Of a DNA stretch of 64,000 bases, positions 16,774 through 25,880 are shown in pieces (position 1 is the stretch's first letter; every line of letters starts with the position of its first letter). The stretch is from Actibacterium sp. 188UL27-1 (lineage in GTDB: Bacteria; Pseudomonadota; Alphaproteobacteria; Rhodobacterales; Rhodobacteraceae). A program made the position numbers and the translations under genes. The notes beneath the pieces are model-generated. The model saw only the letters and a list, made by a program, of their open reading frames with translations, had not been told where the DNA came from and searched no databases. The stretch lies in assembly GCF_016901225.1 (NCBI RefSeq), contig NZ_JAFEUL010000002.1, positions 186,001 through 250,000 of the forward strand, in the 5' to 3' direction.

Positions 16774-18024
16774 TCACTCCACCTTCTGGCCGGTCAAAAC
16801 CCGTGACGCGATGGGGCAGGGAACAAGGTCGGGACCGTCATTTTGCCGTTTGCGTTTCCAGCCAGTCGTGACCCGTTCGCAATGCAGCATGATCGACGTG
16901 GCCGAGGTGACCCATTTGTTGGCATGGTATCCGCGAACCCCATGCACATCCCATCCGCCGCGGCCCAGAAAACTGTTGGGGGTAACAGCCCACTTTTCCT
17001 GACATCCTCTGTCGACCGGAAAGCGCCAGACATGGTCGGAATGGCGTGGCATCTGTCCTGCCGCGGGACGGGCATAGCGCCAGAATCCCGGCACAGTGAC
17101 GTAGCCGAGGCGGGCGGCGCGCGCTTCATCGAAGATCGTGCGCTGCTCGCTCACGATCATTTCATCGATATCGACCGAAACGACCCCGGCGGATTGCCCC
17201 ACAAACCGATGCCGCGCGACATTCAGGATGCCAGCCTGAAAGAACTTGCTCAGATGTTTGGGAACCTTCGGCAGGGTTGGCCCAAATCGGAAATTGGCGG
17301 GAACGACCAGATGCACTGCGTTTGGCGCGGCTTTGGTCAGTGTGGCTTCGATATCTGCCGGTCCATAGTCGGTGGATCCATTGTCGAAAAAAACGAAACC
17401 CGTGGCCCGTTGCAGTGTGGCATAGTGATGGGCCCAATCCGCGATCCAATCCAGGGCATTGTCTTTTGATTTGGCGATGACGACATCCCGCCCTGCCAAA
17501 GTGGCATCCGGGATCGATATGGCTGCCGATAGCGTGTCTGCGCCCAAATGAATCTCGATCCGTTCGGGGGCAGGGCCACAGGAGATCCAAACCTCGTCAT
17601 ATCGGCGAAAGCGGGCAATTTTTGCGATCTTACGGTTTGTCCCGTCCACCTGGATCTTGGCTGCGCGCAATGGCTGGGCAAAGTTAAACAGTTTGGGGCA
17701 AACCAGCACAATCGCTTGATCCGCCGGTCTATGGATCACATCATAGGCCAGTGTGTGGCGGTCATAGGCTTCAGTAAAACCGGGCACGTCCAGATGCGCG
17801 ACCCGGATGGGATCACGGGCCAGATCGCCGCTTTCTGGCAGGATCAATGGGTTCAATTGCGCCAGCATCGGCCGCACGTAGCATGCCCCGACAATGGCGA
17901 AAAGTACCAGGCGCCCCGACGTCGCCTGCCGCGGCGCATCACTTTGCTTGTGCCGCGGGTTCAGTTCAGGCAATGTTCGCACGATTTTAGAGGCGTGCTT
18001 GAAAGCCTGCCTCCAGTGCCCCAC
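16774..18024 (-). CDS. Glycosyltransferase-like protein (GT92 / family 2-like)
   Basis: Up to 416 residues. The core VVIAKSKDNALDWIADWAHHY, then TGFVFFDNGSTDYG, matches the opening of GT92-like glycosyltransferases, where family members read K-N-E and a Y-D-N-S-S-D motif. VVSVDIDEMIV carries the D-x-D type metal motif. The C-terminal part has GGWDVHGVRGYHANK. It would transfer a sugar to a surface polymer or another glycan; no polysaccharide genes are adjacent. The GTG start at 18024 has a poorly spaced Shine-Dalgarno and would put codons into the lon promoter, so a start further in (for example ATG 17868) is plausible. Confidence 0.72.
   Translation of the reverse strand: MGHWRQAFKHASKIVRTLPELNPRHKQSDAPRQATSGRLVLFAIVGACYVRPMLAQLNPLILPESGDLARDPIRVAHLDVPGFTEAYDRHTLAYDVIHRPADQAIVLVCPKLFNFAQPLRAAKIQVDGTNRKIAKIARFRRYDEVWISCGPAPERIEIHLGADTLSAAISIPDATLAGRDVVIAKSKDNALDWIADWAHHYATLQRATGFVFFDNGSTDYGPADIEATLTKAAPNAVHLVVPANFRFGPTLPKVPKHLSKFFQAGILNVARHRFVGQSAGVVSVDIDEMIVSEQRTIFDEARAARLGYVTVPGFWRYARPAAGQMPRHSDHVWRFPVDRGCQEKWAVTPNSFLGRGGWDVHGVRGYHANKWVTSATSIMLHCERVTTGWKRKRQNDGPDLVPCPIASRVLTGQKVE
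17998..18023 (+). promoter_or_regulatory. Heat-shock sigma factor (RpoH)-type promoter of lon
   Basis: CTTGAAA at 17998-18004 and CCCCA at 18019-18023 are separated by 14 bases, matching the RpoH -35 and -10 elements. Transcription would start about 75 nt before the lon ATG. Lon is a classical RpoH target, which makes the match meaningful. Confidence 0.7.
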
Positions 18025-18106
18025 CTTCTAGGTCCATGACCGGAGATGGCCACAGGTTGCCGCCAAGCGGGACCAGAGCCATCTTGCCAATAACAAGGGA
18101 TTTCCC

Positions 18107-20515
18107 ATGCAAGAGCAAATGAGCGCCACCTATCCCGTTTTGCCGCTGCGCGACATCGTTGTGTTCCCACATATGACGGTGCCGCTGTTCGTTGGCCGGG
18201 AAAAGTCGGTTCGCGCCCTCGAAGAAGTGATGGCCGATGATAAGCAAATCCTGCTGTCCAGTCAGATCGACCCGGGCGATGACGATCCGTCCAGCGACGG
18301 CATCTACACAGTCGGCGTCCTGGCCAATGTTCTGCAACTGCTGAAATTGCCCGACGGTACCGTTAAGGTGTTGGTGGAGGGGCGTCGCCGGGTGCGCATC
18401 CAGGAATATGTAGACAATCCGAATTTCTTTGAAGCCAGCGCCGAATATCTGGACGAACTACCGGGCGATGAAGAGACGCTGGCGGCGCTCGTACGCTCTG
18501 TCGCAGAAGAGTTCGAACGCTACGCCAAGGTTAAAAAGAACGTTCCCGACGAAACACTCGCCGCGGTGGCCGAAACCCGTGAAAGCGCCAAGTTGGCCGA
18601 TCTGGTATCGGGTCATCTGGGGGTCGAGGTCGAACAAAAGCAGGAATTGCTTGAGACATTGATCGTCGCGGAGCGTTTGGAGAAGGTCTACGGCCTTATG
18701 CAGGGCGAAATGAGCGTCCTGCAGGTCGAGAAAAAGATCAAAACCCGCGTGAAATCCCAGATGGAGCGAACCCAGCGTGAATATTATCTGAATGAGCAGA
18801 TGAAGGCCATTCAGAAGGAGTTGGGCGACGGCGAAGAAGGCCAGAACGAAGTGGCCGAACTGGAGGCCCGCATCTCCGAGACAGACTTGAGCAAAGAGGC
18901 CCGCGAAAAGGCTGATGCTGAGCTGAAAAAGTTGAAGAACATGAGCCCGATGAGCGCTGAGGCGACTGTCGTGCGCAACTACCTTGACTGGATGCTCAGC
19001 ATTCCGTGGGGCACCAAAAGCCGGGTCAAAAAGGATCTGGGCCGCGCCGAAAAGGTCCTTGATAACGACCATTACGGGCTGGAAAAGGTCAAGGAACGCA
19101 TCGTCGAATACCTTGCCGTGCAGCAACGTTCTAAAAAGTTGAAAGGCCCGATCCTGTGTCTTGTCGGTCCTCCCGGCGTCGGTAAAACATCGCTCGGTAA
19201 ATCCGTGGCCAAGGCGACGGGGCGCGAGTTTATCCGCATCTCCCTTGGCGGTGTACGTGATGAATCCGAGATCCGGGGCCATCGGCGCACCTATATTGGC
19301 TCCATGCCTGGCAAGATCATCCAGGCATTGAAAAAGGCCAAAACCACCAACCCCCTGATCTTGTTGGATGAAATCGACAAGATGGGTCAGGATTTCCGTG
19401 GCGACCCTGCCTCGGCCATGTTGGAAGTGCTGGATCCGGAACAGAACTCGACCTTCGTCGATCACTATCTGGAGGTTGAATATGACCTGTCGAATGTGAT
19501 GTTTCTGACCACCGCGAACTCTTACAACATGCCGGGCCCGCTGCTGGACCGCATGGAGATCATCAGCCTTGCGGGGTACACCGAGGATGAGAAACGCGAA
19601 ATTGCGCGCCAGCATCTGATCGACAAGCAGATCAAGAACCACGGCCTGAAAAAGGGCGAATTCTCGGTCAGTGACGATGCGTTGCAGGAAATGATCCGCG
19701 TCTATACCCGCGAGGCCGGTGTGCGGAACCTGGAGCGTGAGATCGCGAAACTGGCCCGCAAGGCCGTGACGAAGATTGTGCGCAAGGCGACCGAAACGGT
19801 TGAGATCACGCGGGACAGCCTTGAGGAATATCTGGGCGTTAAAAAGTACCGCTATGGTCTGGCCGAGATGGAGGATCAGATCGGTGTCGTTACCGGTTTG
19901 GCCTATACCTCGGTCGGGGGTGATCTGCTCAGCATCGAGGCGCTGAAACTGCCCGGCAAAGGGCGCATGAAGACGACCGGCAAGCTGGGCGATGTCATGA
20001 AGGAGAGCATCGAGGCCGCGTCATCCTATGTCCGCTCGATCAGCCCAGAAATCGGGGTGAAACCGCCGCAATTCGAGAAAATGGACATCCATGTCCACGT
20101 TCCCGAAGGTGCGACGCCCAAGGATGGGCCAAGTGCGGGTCTGGCCATGGTCACCTCGATCGTGTCGGTCTTGACAGGTATTCCAGTGCGCCGCGACATC
20201 GCCATGACGGGTGAGGTCAACCTACGTGGCAACGCGATGCCCATTGGCGGGCTCAAGGAAAAGCTGCTGGCCGCTTTGCGCGGTGGTGTCACGACGGTTT
20301 TGATCCCGGAAGAGAACGCAAAGGATCTGTCAGAGATCCCGGACAACGTGAAGGACGGGCTGGATATCATCCCCGTCAAACACGTCTCTGAGGTGCTCAA
20401 ACATGCCCTGACCTCCACGCCAGAAGGGATCGAATGGGACGAAGCCGCAGAGGAGGCCGCTGCTGCCGCAGCCGCTGCAGCTCGCCCCGAAAGCACCCAA
20501 CCCCACGCCCACTGA
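18107..20515 (+). CDS. lon: ATP-dependent protease Lon (La)
   Basis: An 802-residue hexameric AAA+ serine protease that removes misfolded and specific regulatory proteins in the cytoplasm. The N-terminal LON substrate-binding domain starts at YPVLPLRDIVVFPHMTVPL. The AAA+ module has Walker A GPPGVGKTS and Walker B LILLDEIDKM. The protease domain has the Ser-Lys dyad: Ser676 in PKDGPSAG and Lys719 in GGLKEKLLAA, by spacing with the E. coli enzyme. The C-terminus is a run of about nine alanines followed by a short polar tail. It is monocistronic, with a heat-shock-type promoter upstream and a strong terminator downstream. Confidence 0.98.
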   Translation: MQEQMSATYPVLPLRDIVVFPHMTVPLFVGREKSVRALEEVMADDKQILLSSQIDPGDDDPSSDGIYTVGVLANVLQLLKLPDGTVKVLVEGRRRVRIQEYVDNPNFFEASAEYLDELPGDEETLAALVRSVAEEFERYAKVKKNVPDETLAAVAETRESAKLADLVSGHLGVEVEQKQELLETLIVAERLEKVYGLMQGEMSVLQVEKKIKTRVKSQMERTQREYYLNEQMKAIQKELGDGEEGQNEVAELEARISETDLSKEAREKADAELKKLKNMSPMSAEATVVRNYLDWMLSIPWGTKSRVKKDLGRAEKVLDNDHYGLEKVKERIVEYLAVQQRSKKLKGPILCLVGPPGVGKTSLGKSVAKATGREFIRISLGGVRDESEIRGHRRTYIGSMPGKIIQALKKAKTTNPLILLDEIDKMGQDFRGDPASAMLEVLDPEQNSTFVDHYLEVEYDLSNVMFLTTANSYNMPGPLLDRMEIISLAGYTEDEKREIARQHLIDKQIKNHGLKKGEFSVSDDALQEMIRVYTREAGVRNLEREIAKLARKAVTKIVRKATETVEITRDSLEEYLGVKKYRYGLAEMEDQIGVVTGLAYTSVGGDLLSIEALKLPGKGRMKTTGKLGDVMKESIEAASSYVRSISPEIGVKPPQFEKMDIHVHVPEGATPKDGPSAGLAMVTSIVSVLTGIPVRRDIAMTGEVNLRGNAMPIGGLKEKLLAALRGGVTTVLIPEENAKDLSEIPDNVKDGLDIIPVKHVSEVLKHALTSTPEGIEWDEAAEEAAAAAAAAARPESTQPHAH

Positions 20516-20540
20516 CGCGGGGCCTCAAGCAAACGGATCA

Positions 20541-20563
20541 GAGGCGCCCGGCGGCGCCTCTTT
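20541..20563 (+). terminator. Rho-independent terminator of lon
   Basis: A perfect 8-bp stem, GAGGCGCC / GGCGCCTC, around the loop CGGC, followed by TTT. It begins 25 nt after the lon stop codon. Confidence 0.85.
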
Positions 20564-20708
20564 CAGTTTGTCAGACCCCGTGGATCGTAAATCGGACCAT
20601 CGAGATCAAAGACCATCTCCAACAGAGCCTCGCCGTTGCGGTGCAAAAGTCACGTGAATGTCAACCAAGCCGCCTGTGGCCAAATCCCACACTCATAGTT
20701 CGGTCACA

Positions 20709-20754
20709 ATCGAACCATTCACGACCCGTTCGATGGTAGATTGATGTGATCACA
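20709..20754. promoter_or_regulatory. Inverted repeats before the DUF6058-like gene
   Basis: ATCGAAC (20709-20715) and GTTCGAT (20728-20734) form 7-bp arms 12 bp apart, and TGTGATCACA (20745-20754) is a perfect 10-bp palindrome. Both lie within 60 bp of the ATG at 20769 and look like operators. TGTGATCACA lacks the 6-bp spacer of a CRP site. Confidence 0.4.
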
Positions 20755-20768
20755 ATGAGGGTGGTCCG

Positions 20769-21419
20769 ATGCTTCTCAACTATCTTTTCTCCCATTTCCT
20801 CGATGAACCGGCCATGGCGCAACGCTGTGACCTGACGCCTGATCGCATGGCCGAACTCATCGAGAACCGAACTGTTCCGAAAGCATCCTATATCTATCAG
20901 GGTGCCGGTCAGTCCCTGTCCTTTGTCAGCGATATCAAAGACACCTACGGCTACCGCTTTCACCTCAAGGACCACGCCTATTGGTTTCAGTCCGTCAGGC
21001 AATTCGACCTCCATACCGAAGATCGCGCCCGGGAATATTTCGAACGTCGATATGACACGGCCAAACGGTTGTTCCTGTCCGGATCTCTCGGGTGCCAACT
21101 CGTCGCCCGCGCCCCTCACATTCCCGAACAGTTCGACACAGAACACGTCGCTGCGACCTGGAGCCATTTCCTGAACGGCGTCTATGGCGTCTGCACAAAG
21201 GACGGTCAGCCTGAGACCATATTTTTGAAGCAGGCCGGAGTGATGTTCATTGAGGATCTGATTTTGGACGGCCCCGGTTCCCTGTCATCATCACAGACTG
21301 CGCTCCTGGGCGATGTAGTGGCCATGCTGGACAGCGTAGAGGCCGATTTTGCACCCCATGAACGGCCCCATGTCTCGCGACAGCGCTGTGTCACGGATGT
21401 GCGGGCTGCCTTCCTTTAA
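20769..21419 (+). CDS. Hypothetical protein, DUF6058-like
   Basis: A 216-residue soluble protein. The N-terminus MLLNYLFSHFLDEPAMAQRCDLTPDRMAELIENRTVP looks like a small helical recognition domain, followed by ASYIYQ, and YFERRYDTAKRLFL in the middle. This order resembles the DUF6058 family, which includes proteins annotated near natural-product clusters. I recall that similarity only from memory and the function is unknown. It stands alone after lon, with inverted repeats in its promoter region. Confidence 0.6.
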   Translation: MLLNYLFSHFLDEPAMAQRCDLTPDRMAELIENRTVPKASYIYQGAGQSLSFVSDIKDTYGYRFHLKDHAYWFQSVRQFDLHTEDRAREYFERRYDTAKRLFLSGSLGCQLVARAPHIPEQFDTEHVAATWSHFLNGVYGVCTKDGQPETIFLKQAGVMFIEDLILDGPGSLSSSQTALLGDVVAMLDSVEADFAPHERPHVSRQRCVTDVRAAFL

Positions 21420-21465
21420 GTATTTACCATCAAGGGTATATAGCGGTTTCTTAAGGCGCTGGCCC

Positions 21466-21966
21466 TCACCGGATCAGCATCGGCTCGGACACATGAATTT
21501 GTCGCACGCTCGGACCTCCGCTCGCATTCCAACGAAATAATGTCAGATGCCACAGACCCGGGCTTTGGCGTGATGGGTCGATAAGCCCGGAATGGTCTTC
21601 TGCGCGGATTCTGTCGGCGGCCTCCCAGGACGCGGGTGTTTCCCCAGCATCCAAGACAGCCTTCCAAGGCTGTCGCGCTTGTTCATATAGATCAGCCGTC
21701 TCTGGGTGCCGTAGATCAACCACCCAACACCGCTCGACAGCATAGGTCACCAACACCCTTGGCGGATCATCCTTGCGAATATACTTGCGCAACGCGGCTT
21801 TGGCGCTGGTTTCATCGCAGCTCAGGTACAGCGCGTCCTGGCCTGACCGGTTAAATCGTGCTGGTGGACGGTGTGGAAGGCCCTGCCGCAGGACCAGATC
21901 AACCGTATCCGGGAACGTGATCTTGACGAAGCGCCCCGCTATTTTCGTTTGAATGAGATGCCCCAA
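21466..21966 (-). CDS. RES-domain protein (toxin-type fold), TTG start
   Basis: A 166-residue protein with a RES-like core: ARFNRSGQDALYLSCDETSAKAAL corresponds to the G-R-(W/F)-N-x-x-G-x-x-(V/L)-Y-L-S/A block, and PPRVLVTYAVE to the following strands. The C-terminus has WHLTLFRWN. RES toxins of type II toxin-antitoxin systems degrade NAD+ and are normally encoded with an Xre/MbcA-type antitoxin just upstream. The 200 bases upstream on this strand contain no such gene. The only usable start in this frame is TTG 21966, because an in-frame stop lies shortly before it. It could be an orphan toxin, an immune remnant, or a RES enzyme with another role. Confidence 0.68.
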   Translation of the reverse strand: MGHLIQTKIAGRFVKITFPDTVDLVLRQGLPHRPPARFNRSGQDALYLSCDETSAKAALRKYIRKDDPPRVLVTYAVERCWVVDLRHPETADLYEQARQPWKAVLDAGETPASWEAADRIRAEDHSGLIDPSRQSPGLWHLTLFRWNASGGPSVRQIHVSEPMLIR

Positions 21967-22163
21967 TTTTTCAATGCCATACCTGATTTATCGCGATGAG
22001 CCCCTGGCCGCGGTCGATCACGCACTTTGGGCGCGCGGCTGCACCGTCACCAACAATTTGGTTAGCGCATGTATCATGCCATCTCCCTGCGTGGTCACTG
22101 GCCCCGTGCGCAACTTGCGACGGATTTACGTGGTGCGTATGAGCAAATGCCTGATGGCCTCCG

Positions 22164-23081
22164 TTACTCTGGCGCGGGCAGGGCCTCCAGAAATGCCGTC
22201 ACCACCGCGGCGGAGTTGGTGGCAGCGAGACTGAAGAAGGTCGGCAACTCATTCTCGGCATCCCCGCCGCCAGCCAGGTCCGACAAGCTGCGAAACGCGA
22301 TGAACGGCAGCGCATTAGCATGGGCGACATGGGCGACTGCGGCGCTTTCCATGTCCAGTACCCGCGCTTCGAACGTTTCAAAGACGTAATCCCGGAAATC
22401 CGCATTATCGACAAAGCTAGATCCCGATACGCCGTTGCCGCCCACGACGATCTTGGGTTCCTGGCCCAGGCACGCATTATCCGTGTTGCAATTGTCCAGG
22501 CTGACCGTTTGCGCTATTTGCCGCGCGACCTCCAGATATCCGGCATCGCTGGCGAACCAAAACTTGTCTTCGCCATCCGGGGCAGCTTCTGACACGACAC
22601 CAACGCTGCGGGTGAATATCATCCCGTAATTGGAAAAATCCGATGACATCCAAGGTGGGATCGCAAAATCGCCGTCCGTTTCGCGGGCAAAAACCGTCTC
22701 AAGATATTGTCCCCAATTATCGGCCACTACGACGTCGCCAATGGCCAGATCCGGGTCCACCCCGCCTGCGATGCCGGAGAACACGATCCCTTCAATCTCG
22801 AACCGATCAAGGGCCAATTGCGTTGTCATGGCCGCGTTGACCATCGAGATCCCGCTCAAAAACAAGACAACATCCTGGTCGGCAAGACGCCCGGTCAAAA
22901 AGCGGTTGCCGTTCACCACGTGTTCAACAGGCGCGTCCAACCCCTCCTGCAAGGCCAGCCATTCTGGGGGAAAGGCGGAAATAACGGCCAGTCGCGGTGT
23001 CTGATCCAGCGGCTGCGCGACAACTGGCGCTGCCATGGTCAGAATGGCACCCAGCAGAATACGGTCTAACAGTCGCGGCAT
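22164..23081 (-). CDS. Exported MTA/SAH nucleosidase-family protein
   Basis: A 305-residue protein of the PNP_UDP_1 (MTN) family: LAVISAFPPEWLALQ near the start, FSGIAGGVDPDLAIGDVVVAD, then VLDMESAAVAHVAHANALPFIAFRSLSD, which includes the Glu-Ser catalytic/substrate motif. MTN cleaves methylthioadenosine and S-adenosylhomocysteine to adenine and a thiopentose. Unusually, the first 25 residues are a clear signal peptide (basic start, hydrophobic core, A-x-A end in PVVAQP), so the enzyme should act in the periplasm. ATG 23081 follows GGGAG; an upstream frame to 23171 is not protein-like. It is followed by the RES gene after about 200 nt. Confidence 0.88.
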   Translation of the reverse strand: MPRLLDRILLGAILTMAAPVVAQPLDQTPRLAVISAFPPEWLALQEGLDAPVEHVVNGNRFLTGRLADQDVVLFLSGISMVNAAMTTQLALDRFEIEGIVFSGIAGGVDPDLAIGDVVVADNWGQYLETVFARETDGDFAIPPWMSSDFSNYGMIFTRSVGVVSEAAPDGEDKFWFASDAGYLEVARQIAQTVSLDNCNTDNACLGQEPKIVVGGNGVSGSSFVDNADFRDYVFETFEARVLDMESAAVAHVAHANALPFIAFRSLSDLAGGGDAENELPTFFSLAATNSAAVVTAFLEALPAPE

Positions 23082-23251
23082 GGTGGATACTCCCTGGTTT
23101 GTTGCATCACCCTCCCAACCTTTTCTGGTGGCGGCAATGTCCAGCGCGGCTGACACGTTGCCTGCGCTCAAAATCTCAGCACCTTCGGTACGTTAACGCG
23201 GGTCTGCGCGCGATGTGCAAAAGGGATTTGGAGGGATGACCCGAGCGTGGC

Positions 23252-24277
23252 TCAGGACAGCGGCAACCGCGTCGTCTTGGCCCCGCGTTCCCGGTAGGGG
23301 GTCGTATCATAATGGGCACGGTAGCATTTGGAGAAATGCGAAGGTGAGGCGAAGCCGCAGGCAAGCGCCACATTGATTACGCTCATATCGGTCTGCATCA
23401 GCAAGTTGCGCGCCTTTTGCAGGCGTAACTCCATGTAATAGCGCTTAGGGGAGCGGTTGAGATAACGGCGAAACAACCGCTCCAACTGGCGCGTGGACAA
23501 TCCAACCTCTTTGGCCAGGATCGAGGGGCTGATCGGCTCTTCAAGGTTTTGCTCCATCATCTGGATCACGGCCGACAATTTGGGATGCCGCACCCCGATC
23601 CGGGTGGGCACGCTCAACCGTTGGGTGTCTTGATCGGTGCGGATGGTCGAATAGATCAGCTGATCCGCCACGGCATTGGCAAGCGTCTCCCCATGGTCAT
23701 CGGCGATCAAGGTCAGCATCAGATCGATGGATGCGGTGCCCCCTGCTGTGCTCATCCGGTTGCCGTCGATCACGAAGACGGATTTGGTCAGCTCCACATC
23801 CTCGAACGCCTCGGCAAAGCTGTCATGGTTCTCCCAGTGGATTGTGGCGCGCTTGCCATCCAGCAGCCCCGCCTTGGCCAGGGTAAAGCTCGCAGTACAT
23901 AATCCGCCCATGGTCACGCCGCGGCGCGCCTCCCGCCGGGTCCAGTTCAGCAAGCGCCGTGTCGTGGCGGCCTGGATGTCGACCCCGCCGCATATAAGGA
24001 CCGTATCATCGCGGCCAACCTCCTGCAGGTCCATTCCGACCGGAAAGGACACACCGTTGGAACAGGTAACAGGATCGCCCCCTTCGCCTGCGATCCGCCA
24101 ATCATACAGGGTTTGCCCCGCCATCCGGTTGGCGATCCGCAATGCCTCCACCGCGCAGGCAAAGCAGAGCATAGTGAATTGATCCAGCAATACGAACACG
24201 AACCGGCGCGGCTTGACCACGGGCTGATCGACCTGCACCAGCATTTCCGGATCTGAGAGATGAGCGTCCATGGGCAT
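23252..24277 (-). CDS. GlxA-family AraC-type transcriptional regulator
   Basis: A 341-residue regulator. The N-terminal DJ-1/PfpI-like domain has FVLLDQFTMLCFACAVEALR and VLICGGVDI, with a nucleophile-elbow-like GLCTASFTLAKAGLL. The C-terminal AraC/XylS HTH domain has STRQLERLFRRYLNRSP and CGFASPSHFSKCYRAHY. GlxA-type regulators sense small amine or amide metabolites (carnitine, choline, arginine derivatives) and activate catabolic genes. Two starts (24277 and 24271) are 6 nt apart. It is divergent from the DAHP synthase gene, whose pathway is not an expected target. Confidence 0.92.
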   Translation of the reverse strand: MPMDAHLSDPEMLVQVDQPVVKPRRFVFVLLDQFTMLCFACAVEALRIANRMAGQTLYDWRIAGEGGDPVTCSNGVSFPVGMDLQEVGRDDTVLICGGVDIQAATTRRLLNWTRREARRGVTMGGLCTASFTLAKAGLLDGKRATIHWENHDSFAEAFEDVELTKSVFVIDGNRMSTAGGTASIDLMLTLIADDHGETLANAVADQLIYSTIRTDQDTQRLSVPTRIGVRHPKLSAVIQMMEQNLEEPISPSILAKEVGLSTRQLERLFRRYLNRSPKRYYMELRLQKARNLLMQTDMSVINVALACGFASPSHFSKCYRAHYDTTPYRERGAKTTRLPLS

Positions 24278-24438
24278 TCCGCAAAAATGATTTGCAGACG
24301 GAAACAGGAAATCCCTAACGCCGCAAGGCAAATAACCGCACCATGGTGCAAGGTTTCGCGTTGGCACCGCGTCAAGCGCCCCCTATGGTGCTGGCTCGCC
24401 GGAGCCATAACCGGTAAACGCAGTGCGGAGGATGTCCC

Positions 24439-25806
24439 ATGACCCAGAATTGGAGCAAATCGGCCTGGCGGGCCAAGCCGCGGATCCAGATGCCCGATTA
24501 TCCGGATCTAGTGACATTGCAGGATGTCGAGGCGCGCTTGTCGCAATTTCCGCCGCTGGTTTTCGCCGGGGAAGCCCGTCGCTTGAAATCCGAACTGGCC
24601 AAGGCGTCCCGCGGAGAGGCGTTCGTGCTGCAAGGCGGCGATTGCGCCGAAAGCTTTGCTCAATTCAGCGCCGACACAATTCGCGACACATTCAAGGTGA
24701 TGTTGCAGATGGCAATCGTTCTGACCTATGGTGCCAAGGTGCCTGTGGTCAAACTTGGCCGCATGGCCGGGCAGTTCGCCAAGCCCCGCTCGGCCCCAAC
24801 CGAGGTCAAGGATGGGCTGGAATTGCCCAGCTACCGCGGGGACATCATAAATGATCTGGATTTCACACCTGAGGCGCGGATCCCGAACCCCGAAAAGATG
24901 TTGCAGGCCTACACCCAAGCGGCGGCGACGTTGAACCTGTTGCGCGCATTCTCCACCGGTGGGTTTGCTGATATCCACCGCGTCCACAGCTGGACGACCG
25001 GTTTTGTCGAGGAAGACAAGTCAGAGCGCTATCGCGACTTGTCCAACCGGATCGCCGATGCATTGGATTTCATGGCCGCCGCGGGCGTGAATGCCGACAG
25101 CATCGACGCGCTGCAATCCGTCGATTTCTATACCAGCCATGAAGCGCTGCTTTTGGAATATGAAGAGGCGCTGGCCCGCATCGACAGCACCACCGGAACG
25201 CCCATCGCGGGATCCGGCCACCTGATCTGGATCGGCGACCGCACGCGTCAGCCGGATGGCGCCCATGTCGAGTTTTGCCGGGGCGTGCAAAACCCGATCG
25301 GTCTGAAATGCGGCCCCTCAATGGAGGTGGATGACCTCAAGCAATTGATGGCCACCCTCAACCCCGAGAACGAGGCCGGTCGTCTGACCCTGATCGCGCG
25401 TTTCGGGGCTGGCAAGGTGGTGGAGCATCTGCCCAAGCTGGTCGAGACGGTGAAATCCGAAGGGGCCAACGTTGTCTGGGTGTGCGACCCGATGCATGGC
25501 AACACGATCAAATCCGCCAGCGGCTACAAGACCCGGCCATTTGACAAGGTGCTGTCCGAGGTGCGGGAGTTCTTCGCCGTCCACCGGGACCACGGCACCA
25601 TTCCCGGCGGTGTGCATTTCGAGATGACGGGCCAGGATGTCACCGAATGTACAGGCGGTGTCCGCGCCGTGACAGATGAGGATCTGAGCGCACGGTATCA
25701 TACGGCCTGTGACCCGCGCCTGAATGCCAGCCAATCGCTGGAACTTGCGTTTCTTGTGGCGGAGGAACTGTCCGCAGGGCGCGAAGCGGCCCGCGCGACG
25801 GGCTGA
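24439..25806 (+). CDS. Class II 3-deoxy-7-phosphoheptulonate (DAHP) synthase
   Basis: A 455-residue enzyme that condenses phosphoenolpyruvate and erythrose-4-phosphate, the first step of the shikimate pathway. Class II marks are VLQGGDCAESF with the metal Cys, RMAGQFAKPRS, DIHRVHSWTTGFV, IGLKCGPSM, and C-terminal GGVHFEMTGQDVTEC. It is the plant/actinobacterial-like type, not AroG/F/H of E. coli, so I leave the symbol empty. GCGGAGG lies before ATG 24439. It is a single gene followed by a terminator. Confidence 0.97.
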   Translation: MTQNWSKSAWRAKPRIQMPDYPDLVTLQDVEARLSQFPPLVFAGEARRLKSELAKASRGEAFVLQGGDCAESFAQFSADTIRDTFKVMLQMAIVLTYGAKVPVVKLGRMAGQFAKPRSAPTEVKDGLELPSYRGDIINDLDFTPEARIPNPEKMLQAYTQAAATLNLLRAFSTGGFADIHRVHSWTTGFVEEDKSERYRDLSNRIADALDFMAAAGVNADSIDALQSVDFYTSHEALLLEYEEALARIDSTTGTPIAGSGHLIWIGDRTRQPDGAHVEFCRGVQNPIGLKCGPSMEVDDLKQLMATLNPENEAGRLTLIARFGAGKVVEHLPKLVETVKSEGANVVWVCDPMHGNTIKSASGYKTRPFDKVLSEVREFFAVHRDHGTIPGGVHFEMTGQDVTECTGGVRAVTDEDLSARYHTACDPRLNASQSLELAFLVAEELSAGREAARATG

Positions 25807-25835
25807 AACACCTGACGATATATGGCTAAAATAAC

Positions 25836-25865
25836 CCCTTTGCCCAGCGGGGCAGAGGGTTTTTT
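25836..25865 (+). terminator. Rho-independent terminator of the DAHP synthase gene
   Basis: CCCTTTGCCC pairs with GGGCAGAGGG (10 bp, one G-T) around AGCG, followed by six T. It begins 29 nt after the stop codon. Confidence 0.88.
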
Positions 25866-25880
25866 AGTTTGAACGCGGGA

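Noticed and set aside
20745-20754. TGTGATCACA as a CRP site.
   Set aside because: The half sites touch; CRP/FNR sites need a spacer between TGTGA and TCACA.
21967-22163. Possible antitoxin gene for the RES protein.
   Set aside because: The minus-strand frames are either interrupted by stops or lack a start codon and protein-like composition.
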